In this document: one piece after another, positions 17,958 through 25,922 of the stretch
Position numbering within the stretch: position 1 is the first letter of the stretch
Layout of the letters: every line of letters begins with the position of its first letter
Origin: Methylibium sp965279545
GTDB lineage: Bacteria; Pseudomonadota; Gammaproteobacteria; Burkholderiales; Burkholderiaceae_C
DNA length: 64,000 nt
Direction: 5' to 3'
Assembly (NCBI RefSeq): GCF_965279545.1
Contig: NZ_OZ257250.1
Location: 2,232,001 to 2,296,000, forward strand
Translations under genes and position numbers: made by a program
The notes under the pieces: generated by a model
The model's database searches: none
Told to the model about the DNA's origin: nothing
What the model saw: the letters and a program-made list of their open reading frames with translations, nothing else

Positions 17958-19610
17958 TTGATCACGGACTTTGACAGTGACGCAGCGGCGTCATCACTGA
18001 ATTGCGACGTTTGCGTTGTGGGTGGCGGTGCCGTTGGCTTGGCACTGGCCGTAACGTTGGCTGACGCCGGAGTCGACGTGCTGGTGCTCGAAGGAGGGGG
18101 TCAGACACTCGAAAGCCGCAGCCAGGCATTGCAGCGAGGCGAGTCTGTTGGACACCCCTTCCCCAACATCGATGTCGGGCGCTATCGTGTCCTGGGGGGC
18201 ACCACCACATTCTGGGGCGGCCAGGTCGTCCCCTTCGACCGTTTCGTCACTTCAGCGCGCCCATGGGCGGGCCATACCGCATGGCCCATCGATCCTCAAG
18301 AGCTCGAGCGCTACTTCCAGCACGCCTACGCACTGCTCGGTCTCGCAGATGCCGAACTCGACGATGACAAGGTGTGGGGGCTCCTGGGAACTCCGAAGCC
18401 TGCCCTCGGTGATCGACTCGAGATGGTGATGACACGCTGGCTCAAGACCCGAAACTTCTCCAAGTTGTTTGCCAAGCAACTGCAGTCACCGACGGGACCG
18501 CGGGTACTGACGCATGCCAACGTCGTTGCGCTGCGCCTGCAGGACGACCGCAAGTCGGTGCGCTCACTTGCCGTGCGCAGCCTCAAGGGGAAGACTGGCG
18601 AGGTCACCGCGAAGCGCTTCGTTCTCGCGTCAGGATCGCTCGAGATCACGCGACTGCTGCTGCATCCGCTTGCCGATGGCTCGAACGCTCCGTGGAGTGA
18701 CTCCGCCCATCTCGGCACGCCACTGATCGACCACCTCGACTGCATTGCCGGCGAAGTGGAAATACTGGACCACCGGCGCTTTCGAGAATTGTTCGACAAC
18801 ATCTTCGTCGGTGGCCACAAGTACTATCCCAAAATGCGCCTGGCCCCCGTGACGCAGCGCGAGGAAGGGCTCGTCGATATCGCCGCGCAATTCCGCTACA
18901 AGACTCGCTTTTCCGAGCACCTCGAGTACCTCAAGATGTTCGTCCGCTCCTTGAAAGAAGGCGGCGTCCCCAAGTCGGTTGGATCCACCGACCGCTGGGT
19001 CATGAAGATGCTCAAGGTCAAGGAAGGCGAAGGACACGTCTCCCTGCTGTCATTGCCCGGGCACATTGCCGCGGTCTTCGCGACGAGCCTGCCGTTGGCG
19101 CTCCGATACTTCAAGGACCGTCGCTCTTTCAAGCCGCGCGACGCCGAGGTGAGTCTGGGATTCTTCTGCGAGCAGCTTCCCACCAGTCGCAGCCGCATCC
19201 AGCTCGGTGATCAGACCGACGAATTGGGGCTGCGCCGCATCCGGGTTGACTGGCAGATCGATGGTCGGGAACTTGCAACGATGCGCCGCTTCGGGATGCT
19301 GATCAAGGAGGAGTTCGAACAGCAGGGACTCGCGACCGTCACTCTCGACCCACGGCTCGTGAATGAGGACCCAGCGTTCACGAACGAGATCTTCGATGCA
19401 ATCCATCAAATGGGCAGCACGCGCATGGGGCGGAGTACCGAAGACGGCTTTGTCGACGCAGACCTGAAGGTGTTCGGCATCGACAACCTCTTCATCGCGG
19501 GCAGCACGGTATTCCCGAGCACCGGCTTCGCGAATCCCACATTCACGGCCATCGCACTCAGCCTGCGGCTTGGTCGGCACCTGTCCGGAGCGGCTCGTGC
19601 CGTTGCCTGA
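17958..19610 (+). CDS. GMC-family FAD-dependent oxidoreductase, EPS-locus copy 2 (TTG start)
   Basis: The TTG at 17958 has GGGAGA 5 nt upstream; no ATG or GTG start in frame is better placed. The 550-residue product shows the FAD motif CVVGGGAVGLALAVTLADAG and LVLEGGG, then LGGTTTFWGGQVVPF. The GMC C-terminal block runs from HQMGSTRMGRS through LFIAGSTVFPSTGFANP. It is clearly related to the enzyme at 8742 but divergent. It overlaps the aldo/keto reductase gene by 14 bp, so the flavoprotein and the NADPH enzyme may act on the same substrate, for example oxidation of a sugar hydroxyl followed by stereospecific reduction. That is inference. Confidence 0.8.
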   Translation: MITDFDSDAAASSLNCDVCVVGGGAVGLALAVTLADAGVDVLVLEGGGQTLESRSQALQRGESVGHPFPNIDVGRYRVLGGTTTFWGGQVVPFDRFVTSARPWAGHTAWPIDPQELERYFQHAYALLGLADAELDDDKVWGLLGTPKPALGDRLEMVMTRWLKTRNFSKLFAKQLQSPTGPRVLTHANVVALRLQDDRKSVRSLAVRSLKGKTGEVTAKRFVLASGSLEITRLLLHPLADGSNAPWSDSAHLGTPLIDHLDCIAGEVEILDHRRFRELFDNIFVGGHKYYPKMRLAPVTQREEGLVDIAAQFRYKTRFSEHLEYLKMFVRSLKEGGVPKSVGSTDRWVMKMLKVKEGEGHVSLLSLPGHIAAVFATSLPLALRYFKDRRSFKPRDAEVSLGFFCEQLPTSRSRIQLGDQTDELGLRRIRVDWQIDGRELATMRRFGMLIKEEFEQQGLATVTLDPRLVNEDPAFTNEIFDAIHQMGSTRMGRSTEDGFVDADLKVFGIDNLFIAGSTVFPSTGFANPTFTAIALSLRLGRHLSGAARAVA

Positions 19611-20574
19611 CCCGACCGCGACCGCCGACGCGCCGCTGCGGCTCGGCTTCGGCTGCGGGAGCCTGGGTGGCGAGTTGGATCACAAGACGAGCTGTCGACT
19701 CGTGGAAGCGGCCTACGAGGCCGGATTTCGCCACTTCGACGTGGCGCCCTCCTACGGCCATGGGCGCGCGGAGGGTATCGTCGGCGAGGTTCTGGCACCC
19801 GTGCGTGACACCGTCACCATTGTCACCAAGGCCGGAATATCCCATCCGAAGGCGGTGAGCGGACTGCGTGCGGTCCGCAAGGTCTTCTTGCCTATCAAGG
19901 CTGCCTTCCCGTCGCTGTGGAAAGCGGCCGCCGGCCAGGCCAACCGAGCCGTGGCTGCGCGCGGTCAGTTCGGCGTCGATGTCATCCAGGCGTCCGTCGC
20001 AGAAAGCTTGCGGCGTTTGCGCACGGACTATGTCGATGCCCTGCTGCTGCACGAGGTTCTGCCCGAACAGGTGGACGACGACTTGCTGAGCACATTGCAG
20101 ACGCTGCGTTCGCAACAGCGCGCTCGGGCCATCGGCACAGGAACCTCGGTAGAGTCCACGGTCGAGATCGTTGCCCGACACCCCGGCGCCTTCAGTTGGC
20201 TTCAGATGAATCACTACTGGGGCGCCTTTGTGCCTGGCTTGCGAGCGCACGATTGCAGGCTGGTCACTCACCGCAGCCTGCGGACCGGCAAGCGCTTGAT
20301 CCAAAGCGCAGAGTTCAAACAGGCGCTGGCGACGGATGCATCGCTTCATGCGCTGCATCGCGCACTGGCGGACCCGGGCCACGGGCCGTTGCTGCTGCTC
20401 AGGGCTGGCCTCCTGCAGAACGCACAAGGTCGACTGCTGGTATCGACCACCCGGGCGGACCGCCTGGAGCAATTCGTGGTGACAGCTCGCGATTCGACCG
20501 TCGACCCGCTGGCCGTCCAACTCAACGAACAGCTGACCCGCTTGTCGTCGACGCTGCGGGTCACGGACGAATGA
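19597..20574 (+). CDS. Aldo/keto reductase family protein
   Basis: The GTG at 19597 has GGAG at 19587-19590 just upstream; a TTG at 19570 is an alternative. The 325-residue product has the AKR opening LRLGFGCGSLGGEL and the catalytic Asp/Tyr in HFDVAPSYGHGRAE. It also has the Lys in TIVTKAG and the His in DALLLHEVL, a full AKR tetrad. It reduces carbonyls with NAD(P)H. The overlap with the GMC gene and the following glycosyltransferase place it in EPS sugar synthesis. The substrate is unknown. Confidence 0.82.
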   Translation: MPLPDPTATADAPLRLGFGCGSLGGELDHKTSCRLVEAAYEAGFRHFDVAPSYGHGRAEGIVGEVLAPVRDTVTIVTKAGISHPKAVSGLRAVRKVFLPIKAAFPSLWKAAAGQANRAVAARGQFGVDVIQASVAESLRRLRTDYVDALLLHEVLPEQVDDDLLSTLQTLRSQQRARAIGTGTSVESTVEIVARHPGAFSWLQMNHYWGAFVPGLRAHDCRLVTHRSLRTGKRLIQSAEFKQALATDASLHALHRALADPGHGPLLLLRAGLLQNAQGRLLVSTTRADRLEQFVVTARDSTVDPLAVQLNEQLTRLSSTLRVTDE

Positions 20575-20602
20575 TGGACACCCGTATCAGCACGAGTCAG
20601 TC

Positions 20603-21388
20603 ATGAGTCAACCGAATTTCGACGCACAACGTCACCGGGTCCGCGTTCTTGGAATTCCGATCGATGCGGTGAGCTGGGCGTCCGCGAACACCACCATCGC
20701 GCGTTGGGCCGCACAGCGAGAGTCGCGCTACGTCTGCATCTGCAACGTCCACAGCGTCGTGACTGCGGCGCGTGAGACAGCTTTCGGTGCGGTGGTGGAG
20801 CATTCAGATCTCGCCACACCCGACGGCGCTCCGGTCGCGTGGATGCTGCGCAGGCTCGGTTGTGTCGGCCAGGCGCGCATCAATGGACCGGACCTGATGT
20901 CCACCTACTGCGGACAAGCTGCCGCGCGCGGCGAATCGCTCTTTCTCTACGGTGGCACCGAAGCGACATTGGCACGCCTCACCACGGTGCTTCGCGAACG
21001 GTATCCGGGGATCCGCATCGCCGGAACGATATCCCCCCCGTTCCGTCCGCTCAGCGCAGCGGAGGACGAGGACATCGTCAAGCGGATCAACGAGTCGGGC
21101 GCCGGGGTTGTGTGGGTTGGACTCGGCTGCCCCAAGCAGGAACTCTGGATGGCAGCTCATCGAGGGCGTGTCCATGCCGTGATGATCGGCGTCGGCGCTG
21201 CATTCGACTATCTCGCGGGCACCGTGCCACGCGCGCCGCGATGGATGCAACACGCCGGGCTCGAATGGGCTCACCGCCTTGCCAGCGAGCCGCGGCGCCT
21301 GTGGCGGCGCTATCTCGTGACCAACACGCTGTTCTTGCTGGGAGCGGTTCGCCAGCTGACAGTCCATCGGTTTTCGCGCAAGCCTTAG
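20603..21388 (+). CDS. WecG/TagA/CpsF-family glycosyltransferase (GT26)
   Basis: The 261-residue protein has all family hallmarks: CNVHSVVTAAR, the catalytic-region PDGAPVAWMLR, RINGPDLM, LYGGTEATLA, WVGLGCPKQELWM, and GVGAAFDYLAGTVPRAP leading to EWAHRLASEPRRLWRRYL. GT26 enzymes transfer N-acetylmannosaminuronate, N-acetylmannosamine or glucose to polyprenyl-linked acceptors. It is the last gene of the main plus-strand arm and converges on the first lipoprotein gene 36 bp away. Confidence 0.9.
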   Translation: MSQPNFDAQRHRVRVLGIPIDAVSWASANTTIARWAAQRESRYVCICNVHSVVTAARETAFGAVVEHSDLATPDGAPVAWMLRRLGCVGQARINGPDLMSTYCGQAAARGESLFLYGGTEATLARLTTVLRERYPGIRIAGTISPPFRPLSAAEDEDIVKRINESGAGVVWVGLGCPKQELWMAAHRGRVHAVMIGVGAAFDYLAGTVPRAPRWMQHAGLEWAHRLASEPRRLWRRYLVTNTLFLLGAVRQLTVHRFSRKP

Positions 21389-21414
21389 CCCGGCCCATGC
21401 GCAGCGGACCGGGC
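21388..21414. terminator. Hairpin between convergent EPS arm and lipoprotein gene
   Basis: GCCCGG (21388-21393) pairs with CCGGGC (21409-21414) across a 15-nt loop in the short gap between two convergent genes. The position suits a bidirectional terminator, but no T-tract is present. Confidence 0.35.
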
Positions 21415-21418
21415 AAGC

Positions 21419-22309
21419 CAACGCTCAACCGGCGCAAGCTGCGTTCAGCGGCTCGCTCCACACGTCGGTGGTGAAGTTGTATTGCCAGTCGTTGCCGCCA
21501 CCGTCGGTCACGGCGAAGCCCGAGCCGGCCCACACCGTCGAGAACGGCGGCTGCAGGTGACCATCGTTGTCGAAGGCCCACAGGTTCGAGATGCCCTTGT
21601 TGCCGCTGTACGTCACGCTGGCGGACTTGCTGCTGTCGAAGTTGCGCAGCCCGAAGGACCACCCCGTGTTGTCGGCACGCGTGCCGCGGTTGTCGACCTT
21701 GTTGTTCCTCACCACCGAGCCGACACCGCCCGCAATCGCGACACCCTGGCCGTTCACGTTCTTGACGATGTTGTCGTGCACGTTGAAGTAGCCCGGCACG
21801 TTGGAGCCTGAGCCGCCGCCGCCGGCCGGGCTGTCGCCCAGTTGCATGGCCGTGCCGCTGATGCCTCCGAGACCGTCAGGGTTGCCGCGGATGCGGTTAT
21901 AGGCCAGCTCCACCATGAACTGCGCCGTGCCGCCCGAGTTGTAGAAGTTGATGTGGTCCTCGACCAGACGGCTCTTGCCGCCGGCCATCGGATACTGCTG
22001 CACCAACGTGTCGTCGATCACGTTGCAGGTGATCCGGGTCGAGGCCGTGGCGTTGCGCGTCTCGGCGAACTGGATCGCCTGGAACGCCCAGCTGTAGCCG
22101 CGGATGTTGTAGAACAGGTTCTTGCTGATCGTGACCGGGTGGACCGCACCGCTGGCGCGGATCAGCGTCGAGGCGTCGTGCAGCACGTTGCGCTCGATGG
22201 TGACGTTGGTGGCGCCGTTGGCGATCAGGATGCCCACGTTGTCCACGTTGTCCGAGTTCTGCCCGCACGGCCCGATCTCGCTGTTGCGGATCACGACATC
22301 GCTCGCGCC
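21419..22309. repeat. 891-bp identical repeat, copy A
   Basis: Compared base by base at an offset of 2086, positions 21419-22309 are identical to 23505-24395. The repeat covers the 3' part of lipoprotein A plus 6 bp beyond its stop. Divergence begins abruptly at 22310. Confidence 0.97.
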
Positions 22310-22909
22310 ATCGATGACGATGCACGGGCCCGTGGGGTTGGTCACGTGGACGTTCTCGATGATCTGACCGGACACTGCGTCGATGCGGCCGACCACCGAC
22401 TTGCCGGCGATGCTGGCAGGCGTAGGCACCGATCCTGCCGAGACTGTGGCAGCGGGTGTCGAAGGCGTTGAGACAGGGGTCGGAGCGATAGACGTGCTCG
22501 GCACAACAGCCGCCACGGGCGCGGTCGTCGTGCTGCTGGCGTACCAACAGCTCTTGGCGCTTCCCTGCACCGGATCACCGAAGACGCTGTTATCGCACAT
22601 CGCACTGCCGGCGAACACCTTCGTCACGGCGCTGGTGCTCGTACCGTAGCGCACCGCCCGCGTTCCGGAGAATGTGCAGACGGTACCTTCACTGCCACAT
22701 TGCACCCAAGTAGCGGATGACGTCGTGGCGGAAGACCCGGTAGAAGGGGTGGTTCCGTTGGACACATTCGTCGACGTTGTCGGAGCTTGTTCGGTTGCTG
22801 CGGCCTCAGGTGTCGCCGCAGCGCCACCTCCACCACAGCCTGCAACCAGGAAGGAAACGGCCAAAAACGCCGCCAGCATCTGCAAATCGGTCAGGGAAAT
22901 CTTCAACAT
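21425..22909 (-). CDS. Right-handed beta-helix surface lipoprotein A
   Basis: The 494-residue product begins MLKISLTDLQM, followed by a hydrophobic stretch and the lipobox LVAGC and a Gly run, so it is probably a lipoprotein. A Ser/Thr/Pro-rich linker flanks one 60-residue module (WVQCGSEGTVCTFSGTR, then AVRYGTSTSAVTKVF and NSVFGDP). The C-terminal 300 residues are parallel beta-helix repeats (VVIRNSEIG, VTIERNVLHD, VTISKNLFY), as in pectate-lyase-like and adhesin folds. Its role could be polymer binding, cleavage or epimerisation. The last 891 bp are identical to those of the neighbour at 23511. The start at 22909 was preferred because it puts the signal peptide first. Confidence 0.75.
   Translation of the reverse strand: MLKISLTDLQMLAAFLAVSFLVAGCGGGGAAATPEAAATEQAPTTSTNVSNGTTPSTGSSATTSSATWVQCGSEGTVCTFSGTRAVRYGTSTSAVTKVFAGSAMCDNSVFGDPVQGSAKSCWYASSTTTAPVAAVVPSTSIAPTPVSTPSTPAATVSAGSVPTPASIAGKSVVGRIDAVSGQIIENVHVTNPTGPCIVIDGASDVVIRNSEIGPCGQNSDNVDNVGILIANGATNVTIERNVLHDASTLIRASGAVHPVTISKNLFYNIRGYSWAFQAIQFAETRNATASTRITCNVIDDTLVQQYPMAGGKSRLVEDHINFYNSGGTAQFMVELAYNRIRGNPDGLGGISGTAMQLGDSPAGGGGSGSNVPGYFNVHDNIVKNVNGQGVAIAGGVGSVVRNNKVDNRGTRADNTGWSFGLRNFDSSKSASVTYSGNKGISNLWAFDNDGHLQPPFSTVWAGSGFAVTDGGGNDWQYNFTTDVWSEPLNAACAG
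22533..22711 (-). repeat. GTRAVRYG module, single copy in lipoprotein A
   Basis: These 179 bp encode one WVxCGxEGTVC...GTRAVRYG...NSVFGDP module. The same module occurs twice in lipoprotein B (24613-24791 and 24850-25028). Similar modules are known in secreted carbohydrate-active proteins; the ligand is unknown. Confidence 0.85.
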
Positions 22910-23394
22910 GGCAATGGGATCAATACCAGACGGTGTTCGGAGCACCCCTCGGTCACAGCGCAAATGCCATCCACCGATGACAGCGTCCGCAATCAGGAGC
23001 CAGGGGAAAAATCAACCGGAGGCGGAAGGTGTCGACTGGAATCGCTACCCACGCTTTTCGATGAAGCGGAGTATTCGGCACCCCCACCGAGTGCCTGTAA
23101 GCGCATTTCGTCGGAAGTAACAACATGAAGATCAGCTGCGCCTGCCCTATCCGACTGGAGGCTGTCCGACAACCTCCTGATTAGGGGGGATGCCAGGGCT
23201 ACGGCCACGTTCGACACGTCCTGTGCCGCCAGGCAAACGAGCGCGCCGTGAAGTTCGCGGTGCTTGCAGGCCGGGTTGCGGTTGCGCACTGATACGAATA
23301 CCGGCCCGGCGTAACACTGTCGCCCTGCCCGGCCAGGGTCAGTCAACGCGACGGAAGGGCGCGCATCACAGGAAGCAGCCGCCATCAAGCGCAA
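22910..23394 (-). other. Upstream region of lipoprotein A, homologous to that of B
   Basis: No gene is evident in this 485 bp. From about 22990 to 23345 it is recognisably similar to 25320-25660, upstream of lipoprotein B, but clearly diverged. Shared blocks include GTATTCGG, AGTAACAACAT, AGGGGGGATGC and TTGCGCACTGATACG. The region presumably holds the promoter of the lipoprotein gene. A partly degenerate GAGTA-N5-TACTC element sits at 23069-23083. Confidence 0.6.
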
Positions 23395-23426
23395 ATGCTC
23401 GCCGTAGCCTGAGCTACGGCGAGCAT
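23395..23426. repeat. Perfect 14-bp hairpin next to the IS relic
   Basis: ATGCTCGCCGTAGC (23395-23408) and GCTACGGCGAGCAT (23413-23426) are perfect inverted repeats around a 4-nt CTGA loop. It lies 84 bp beyond the stop of lipoprotein B, between that gene and the upstream region of A. It could terminate transcription leaving B, though only three Ts follow on that strand, or be a scar of the neighbouring IS. Confidence 0.7.
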
Positions 23427-23428
23427 TG

Positions 23429-23504
23429 CCGGTGCAGAACGCCTATGTCGAGCGATTCAACAGCCGCTTCCGAAACAACGAGTGCCTGTCACGATACTGG
23501 CTCG
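23429..23504 (+). pseudogene. IS3-family transposase (OrfB) relic
   Basis: The plus-strand frame reads PVQNAYVERFNSRFRNNECL, the conserved block of IS3-family DDE transposases just after the catalytic core (typically P-x-QNA-x-VE-x-FNG...ECL). Nothing upstream continues the transposase. On the right it runs straight into the 891-bp repeat, so only about 76 bp survive. It marks an old insertion at the left edge of the duplicated lipoprotein unit. Confidence 0.7.
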
Positions 23505-24395
23505 CAACGCTCAACCGGCGCAAGCTGCGTTCAGCGGCTCGCTCCACACGTCGGTGGTGAAGTTGTATTGCCAGTCGTTGCCGCCACCGTCGGTCACGGC
23601 GAAGCCCGAGCCGGCCCACACCGTCGAGAACGGCGGCTGCAGGTGACCATCGTTGTCGAAGGCCCACAGGTTCGAGATGCCCTTGTTGCCGCTGTACGTC
23701 ACGCTGGCGGACTTGCTGCTGTCGAAGTTGCGCAGCCCGAAGGACCACCCCGTGTTGTCGGCACGCGTGCCGCGGTTGTCGACCTTGTTGTTCCTCACCA
23801 CCGAGCCGACACCGCCCGCAATCGCGACACCCTGGCCGTTCACGTTCTTGACGATGTTGTCGTGCACGTTGAAGTAGCCCGGCACGTTGGAGCCTGAGCC
23901 GCCGCCGCCGGCCGGGCTGTCGCCCAGTTGCATGGCCGTGCCGCTGATGCCTCCGAGACCGTCAGGGTTGCCGCGGATGCGGTTATAGGCCAGCTCCACC
24001 ATGAACTGCGCCGTGCCGCCCGAGTTGTAGAAGTTGATGTGGTCCTCGACCAGACGGCTCTTGCCGCCGGCCATCGGATACTGCTGCACCAACGTGTCGT
24101 CGATCACGTTGCAGGTGATCCGGGTCGAGGCCGTGGCGTTGCGCGTCTCGGCGAACTGGATCGCCTGGAACGCCCAGCTGTAGCCGCGGATGTTGTAGAA
24201 CAGGTTCTTGCTGATCGTGACCGGGTGGACCGCACCGCTGGCGCGGATCAGCGTCGAGGCGTCGTGCAGCACGTTGCGCTCGATGGTGACGTTGGTGGCG
24301 CCGTTGGCGATCAGGATGCCCACGTTGTCCACGTTGTCCGAGTTCTGCCCGCACGGCCCGATCTCGCTGTTGCGGATCACGACATCGCTCGCGCC
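23505..24395. repeat. 891-bp identical repeat, copy B
   Basis: Identical at every position to 21419-22309. It covers the 3' part of lipoprotein B and 6 bp past the stop. Its left edge abuts the IS3 relic. Confidence 0.97.
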
Positions 24396-25232
24396 GTCGA
24401 TGACGATGCAAGGCCCGTTCGGATTGGTCACGTGGACGTTCTCGATCACGCGGCTCGAATTGACGTACATCTGACCGACCACCGGCTTGCCGGCGATGCT
24501 GGCAGGCGTGGGCATTGATCCCGCCACAGGAGTCGGGACTGGTGTCGTCGTCGCAAGAGAAGGCGTGCTCGGCACGACAGGCACCACGGGCACCACAGGG
24601 ACGGCCGTCGCGGCGCTGGCGTACGAACAGCTCTTCGCAGTTCCTGGCGCCGGATCGCCGAAAACGCTGTTCTCGCACAGCGCGCTGCCGGAGAATACCT
24701 TCGTCACTGCAAGGGTGCTCGTGCCGTAGCGTACTGCCCGCGTTCCAGAGAACGTGCAGACGGTGCCTTCCCGGCCGCATGCCACCCAGGTTGTGGTGGT
24801 GGGCGTCGTCGCAGGCGGGGTCGTGCTCGGCACAACGACGGCCGTCGCGGTGCTGGCGTACGAACAGCTCTTGGCAGTTCCCGGCGCGGGGTCACCGAAA
24901 ACACTGTTCTCGCACAGTGCACTGCCGGAAAACACTTTCGTCACAGCACTGGTGCTCGTACCGTAGCGCACCGCCCGTGTTCCGGAGAATGTGCAGACGG
25001 TACCTTCCCGGCCGCATGGCACCCAGGTAACGGACGTCGTCGTGGTAGCGCTGGGGCTGGCGGTTCTGTCGGACGTGACCTCGGAGACGTTCGCCGCCGT
25101 GGTCGGAGCTTGTTCGGCTGCTGCGGTCTCAGGTGTCGCAGCAGCGCCACCTCCGCCGCAGCCTGCAACCAGAAATGAAACAGCAAAGCATGCCGTCAGT
25201 ATCTTTAAATCGGCAAGGAGAATTTTAAACAT
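23511..25232 (-). CDS. Right-handed beta-helix surface lipoprotein B (two GTRAVRYG modules)
   Basis: The 573-residue paralogue of the protein at 21425 starts MFKILLADLKILTACF, with the same LVAGC lipobox. It carries two adjacent 60-residue modules instead of one (each WVxCGREGTVCTFSGTR, AVRYGTST, ENSVFGDPAPGTAKSC). A Pro/Val/Thr linker leads to the same beta-helix domain, identical in sequence to that of lipoprotein A over its final 297 residues. The modules may bind polysaccharide and the helix may be a lyase, epimerase or adhesive fold; no catalytic residues can be named from sequence. An in-frame start at 25313 would place a second hydrophobic segment first and is less likely. Confidence 0.75.
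   Translation of the reverse strand: MFKILLADLKILTACFAVSFLVAGCGGGGAAATPETAAAEQAPTTAANVSEVTSDRTASPSATTTTSVTWVPCGREGTVCTFSGTRAVRYGTSTSAVTKVFSGSALCENSVFGDPAPGTAKSCSYASTATAVVVPSTTPPATTPTTTTWVACGREGTVCTFSGTRAVRYGTSTLAVTKVFSGSALCENSVFGDPAPGTAKSCSYASAATAVPVVPVVPVVPSTPSLATTTPVPTPVAGSMPTPASIAGKPVVGQMYVNSSRVIENVHVTNPNGPCIVIDGASDVVIRNSEIGPCGQNSDNVDNVGILIANGATNVTIERNVLHDASTLIRASGAVHPVTISKNLFYNIRGYSWAFQAIQFAETRNATASTRITCNVIDDTLVQQYPMAGGKSRLVEDHINFYNSGGTAQFMVELAYNRIRGNPDGLGGISGTAMQLGDSPAGGGGSGSNVPGYFNVHDNIVKNVNGQGVAIAGGVGSVVRNNKVDNRGTRADNTGWSFGLRNFDSSKSASVTYSGNKGISNLWAFDNDGHLQPPFSTVWAGSGFAVTDGGGNDWQYNFTTDVWSEPLNAACAG
24613..24791 (-). repeat. GTRAVRYG module, C-terminal copy in lipoprotein B
   Basis: This 179-bp unit is repeated at 24850-25028 with an offset of 237 bp. 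The encoded modules differ at very few residues (for example TSTLAV versus TSTSAV), so the internal duplication is recent or kept uniform. Confidence 0.85.
24850..25028 (-). repeat. GTRAVRYG module, N-terminal copy in lipoprotein B
   Basis: This is the second 179-bp unit of the internal tandem duplication in lipoprotein B. A short Thr/Pro/Val linker separates it from the other copy. Confidence 0.85.
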
Positions 25233-25922
25233 GACAATTAAACCAATATAAAACGATGCCATAAACACTACCAAGGCAAAACCCAAATACCAACCACGGA
25301 TAGCAAAATCCACGACCTTGAGCTAACTTGATAATCGGCCGCACGCGAAAGGTATCGACACAAATCGCCGCCCTCGCTTTTCGGTGAGTGGAGTATTCGG
25401 TACTCCCACGAGGTGCTTGTAAGCGCCTCCCGTTAGAAGTAACAACATAAGATTTGGCCACGCCCGCCCTAGCCGATCGATGAAAGGCTGGCAAGCTCTC
25501 GATCAGGGGGGATGCGACAGAAATATCGAGAAGTTCGACACGACCTGTCGCTTTGCGCATGAGTGCGCGCCGTGAAATGCGTCGTGCCTGAAGACCGGGC
25601 AGCAGTTGCGCACTGATACGCATCCGGCCGCCGGGCATCACAGCCGGCGATCGTTCATCGCAGCGCGATGCGTCGGTCAGAGCGAGCCTGGCGAGGGTCG
25701 CGGTCCGGATCGCGTTGAATCAGTGGGCGTGGGGCACGAGCCCGTCAAGGCGAAAGGGCGACGGCCCCTGGCCATGCATCATGTGGTCGAGAAACGTTCG
25801 CGGCGCTATCTACCAGCATCTGCCAGTGAAGACGCAACGGGCGACCGCTGATCTTCCCGCGCGGAACCGCGCTCATGCCAACATGTTGATCTGTTCTACA
25901 AACCCGTGTTCTACGCAACAGA
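25233..25922. other. 690-bp non-coding region between lipoprotein B and a GT4 gene
   Basis: The left part (to about 25660) is the diverged homologue of the region upstream of lipoprotein A and should carry the minus-strand promoter. It includes a perfect GAGTA-TTCGG-TACTC inverted repeat at 25391-25405. The right part precedes the divergent GT4 gene. It contains short open frames without recognisable products, and I see no further IS or RNA gene. Confidence 0.55.
25391..25405. promoter_or_regulatory. Candidate operator GAGTA-N5-TACTC upstream of lipoprotein B
   Basis: This 5-5-5 inverted repeat is centred about 166 bp before the lipoprotein B start. A half-conserved copy is at the same distance before lipoprotein A (23069-23083), and a half-site (TTCGGTACTC) lies upstream of epsE at 34476-34485. 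The role is unproven. Confidence 0.3.

Noticed and set aside
22910..25660. Sigma-54 sites upstream of the two lipoprotein genes
   Set aside because: Several GG/GC pairs were tried on the minus strand, but none had the required 10-nt spacing with a recognisable -24 box.
25606..25851. 81-codon open frame upstream of the GT4 gene
   Set aside because: It has no recognisable family, no convincing ribosome-binding site, and overlaps the diverged lipoprotein upstream region.
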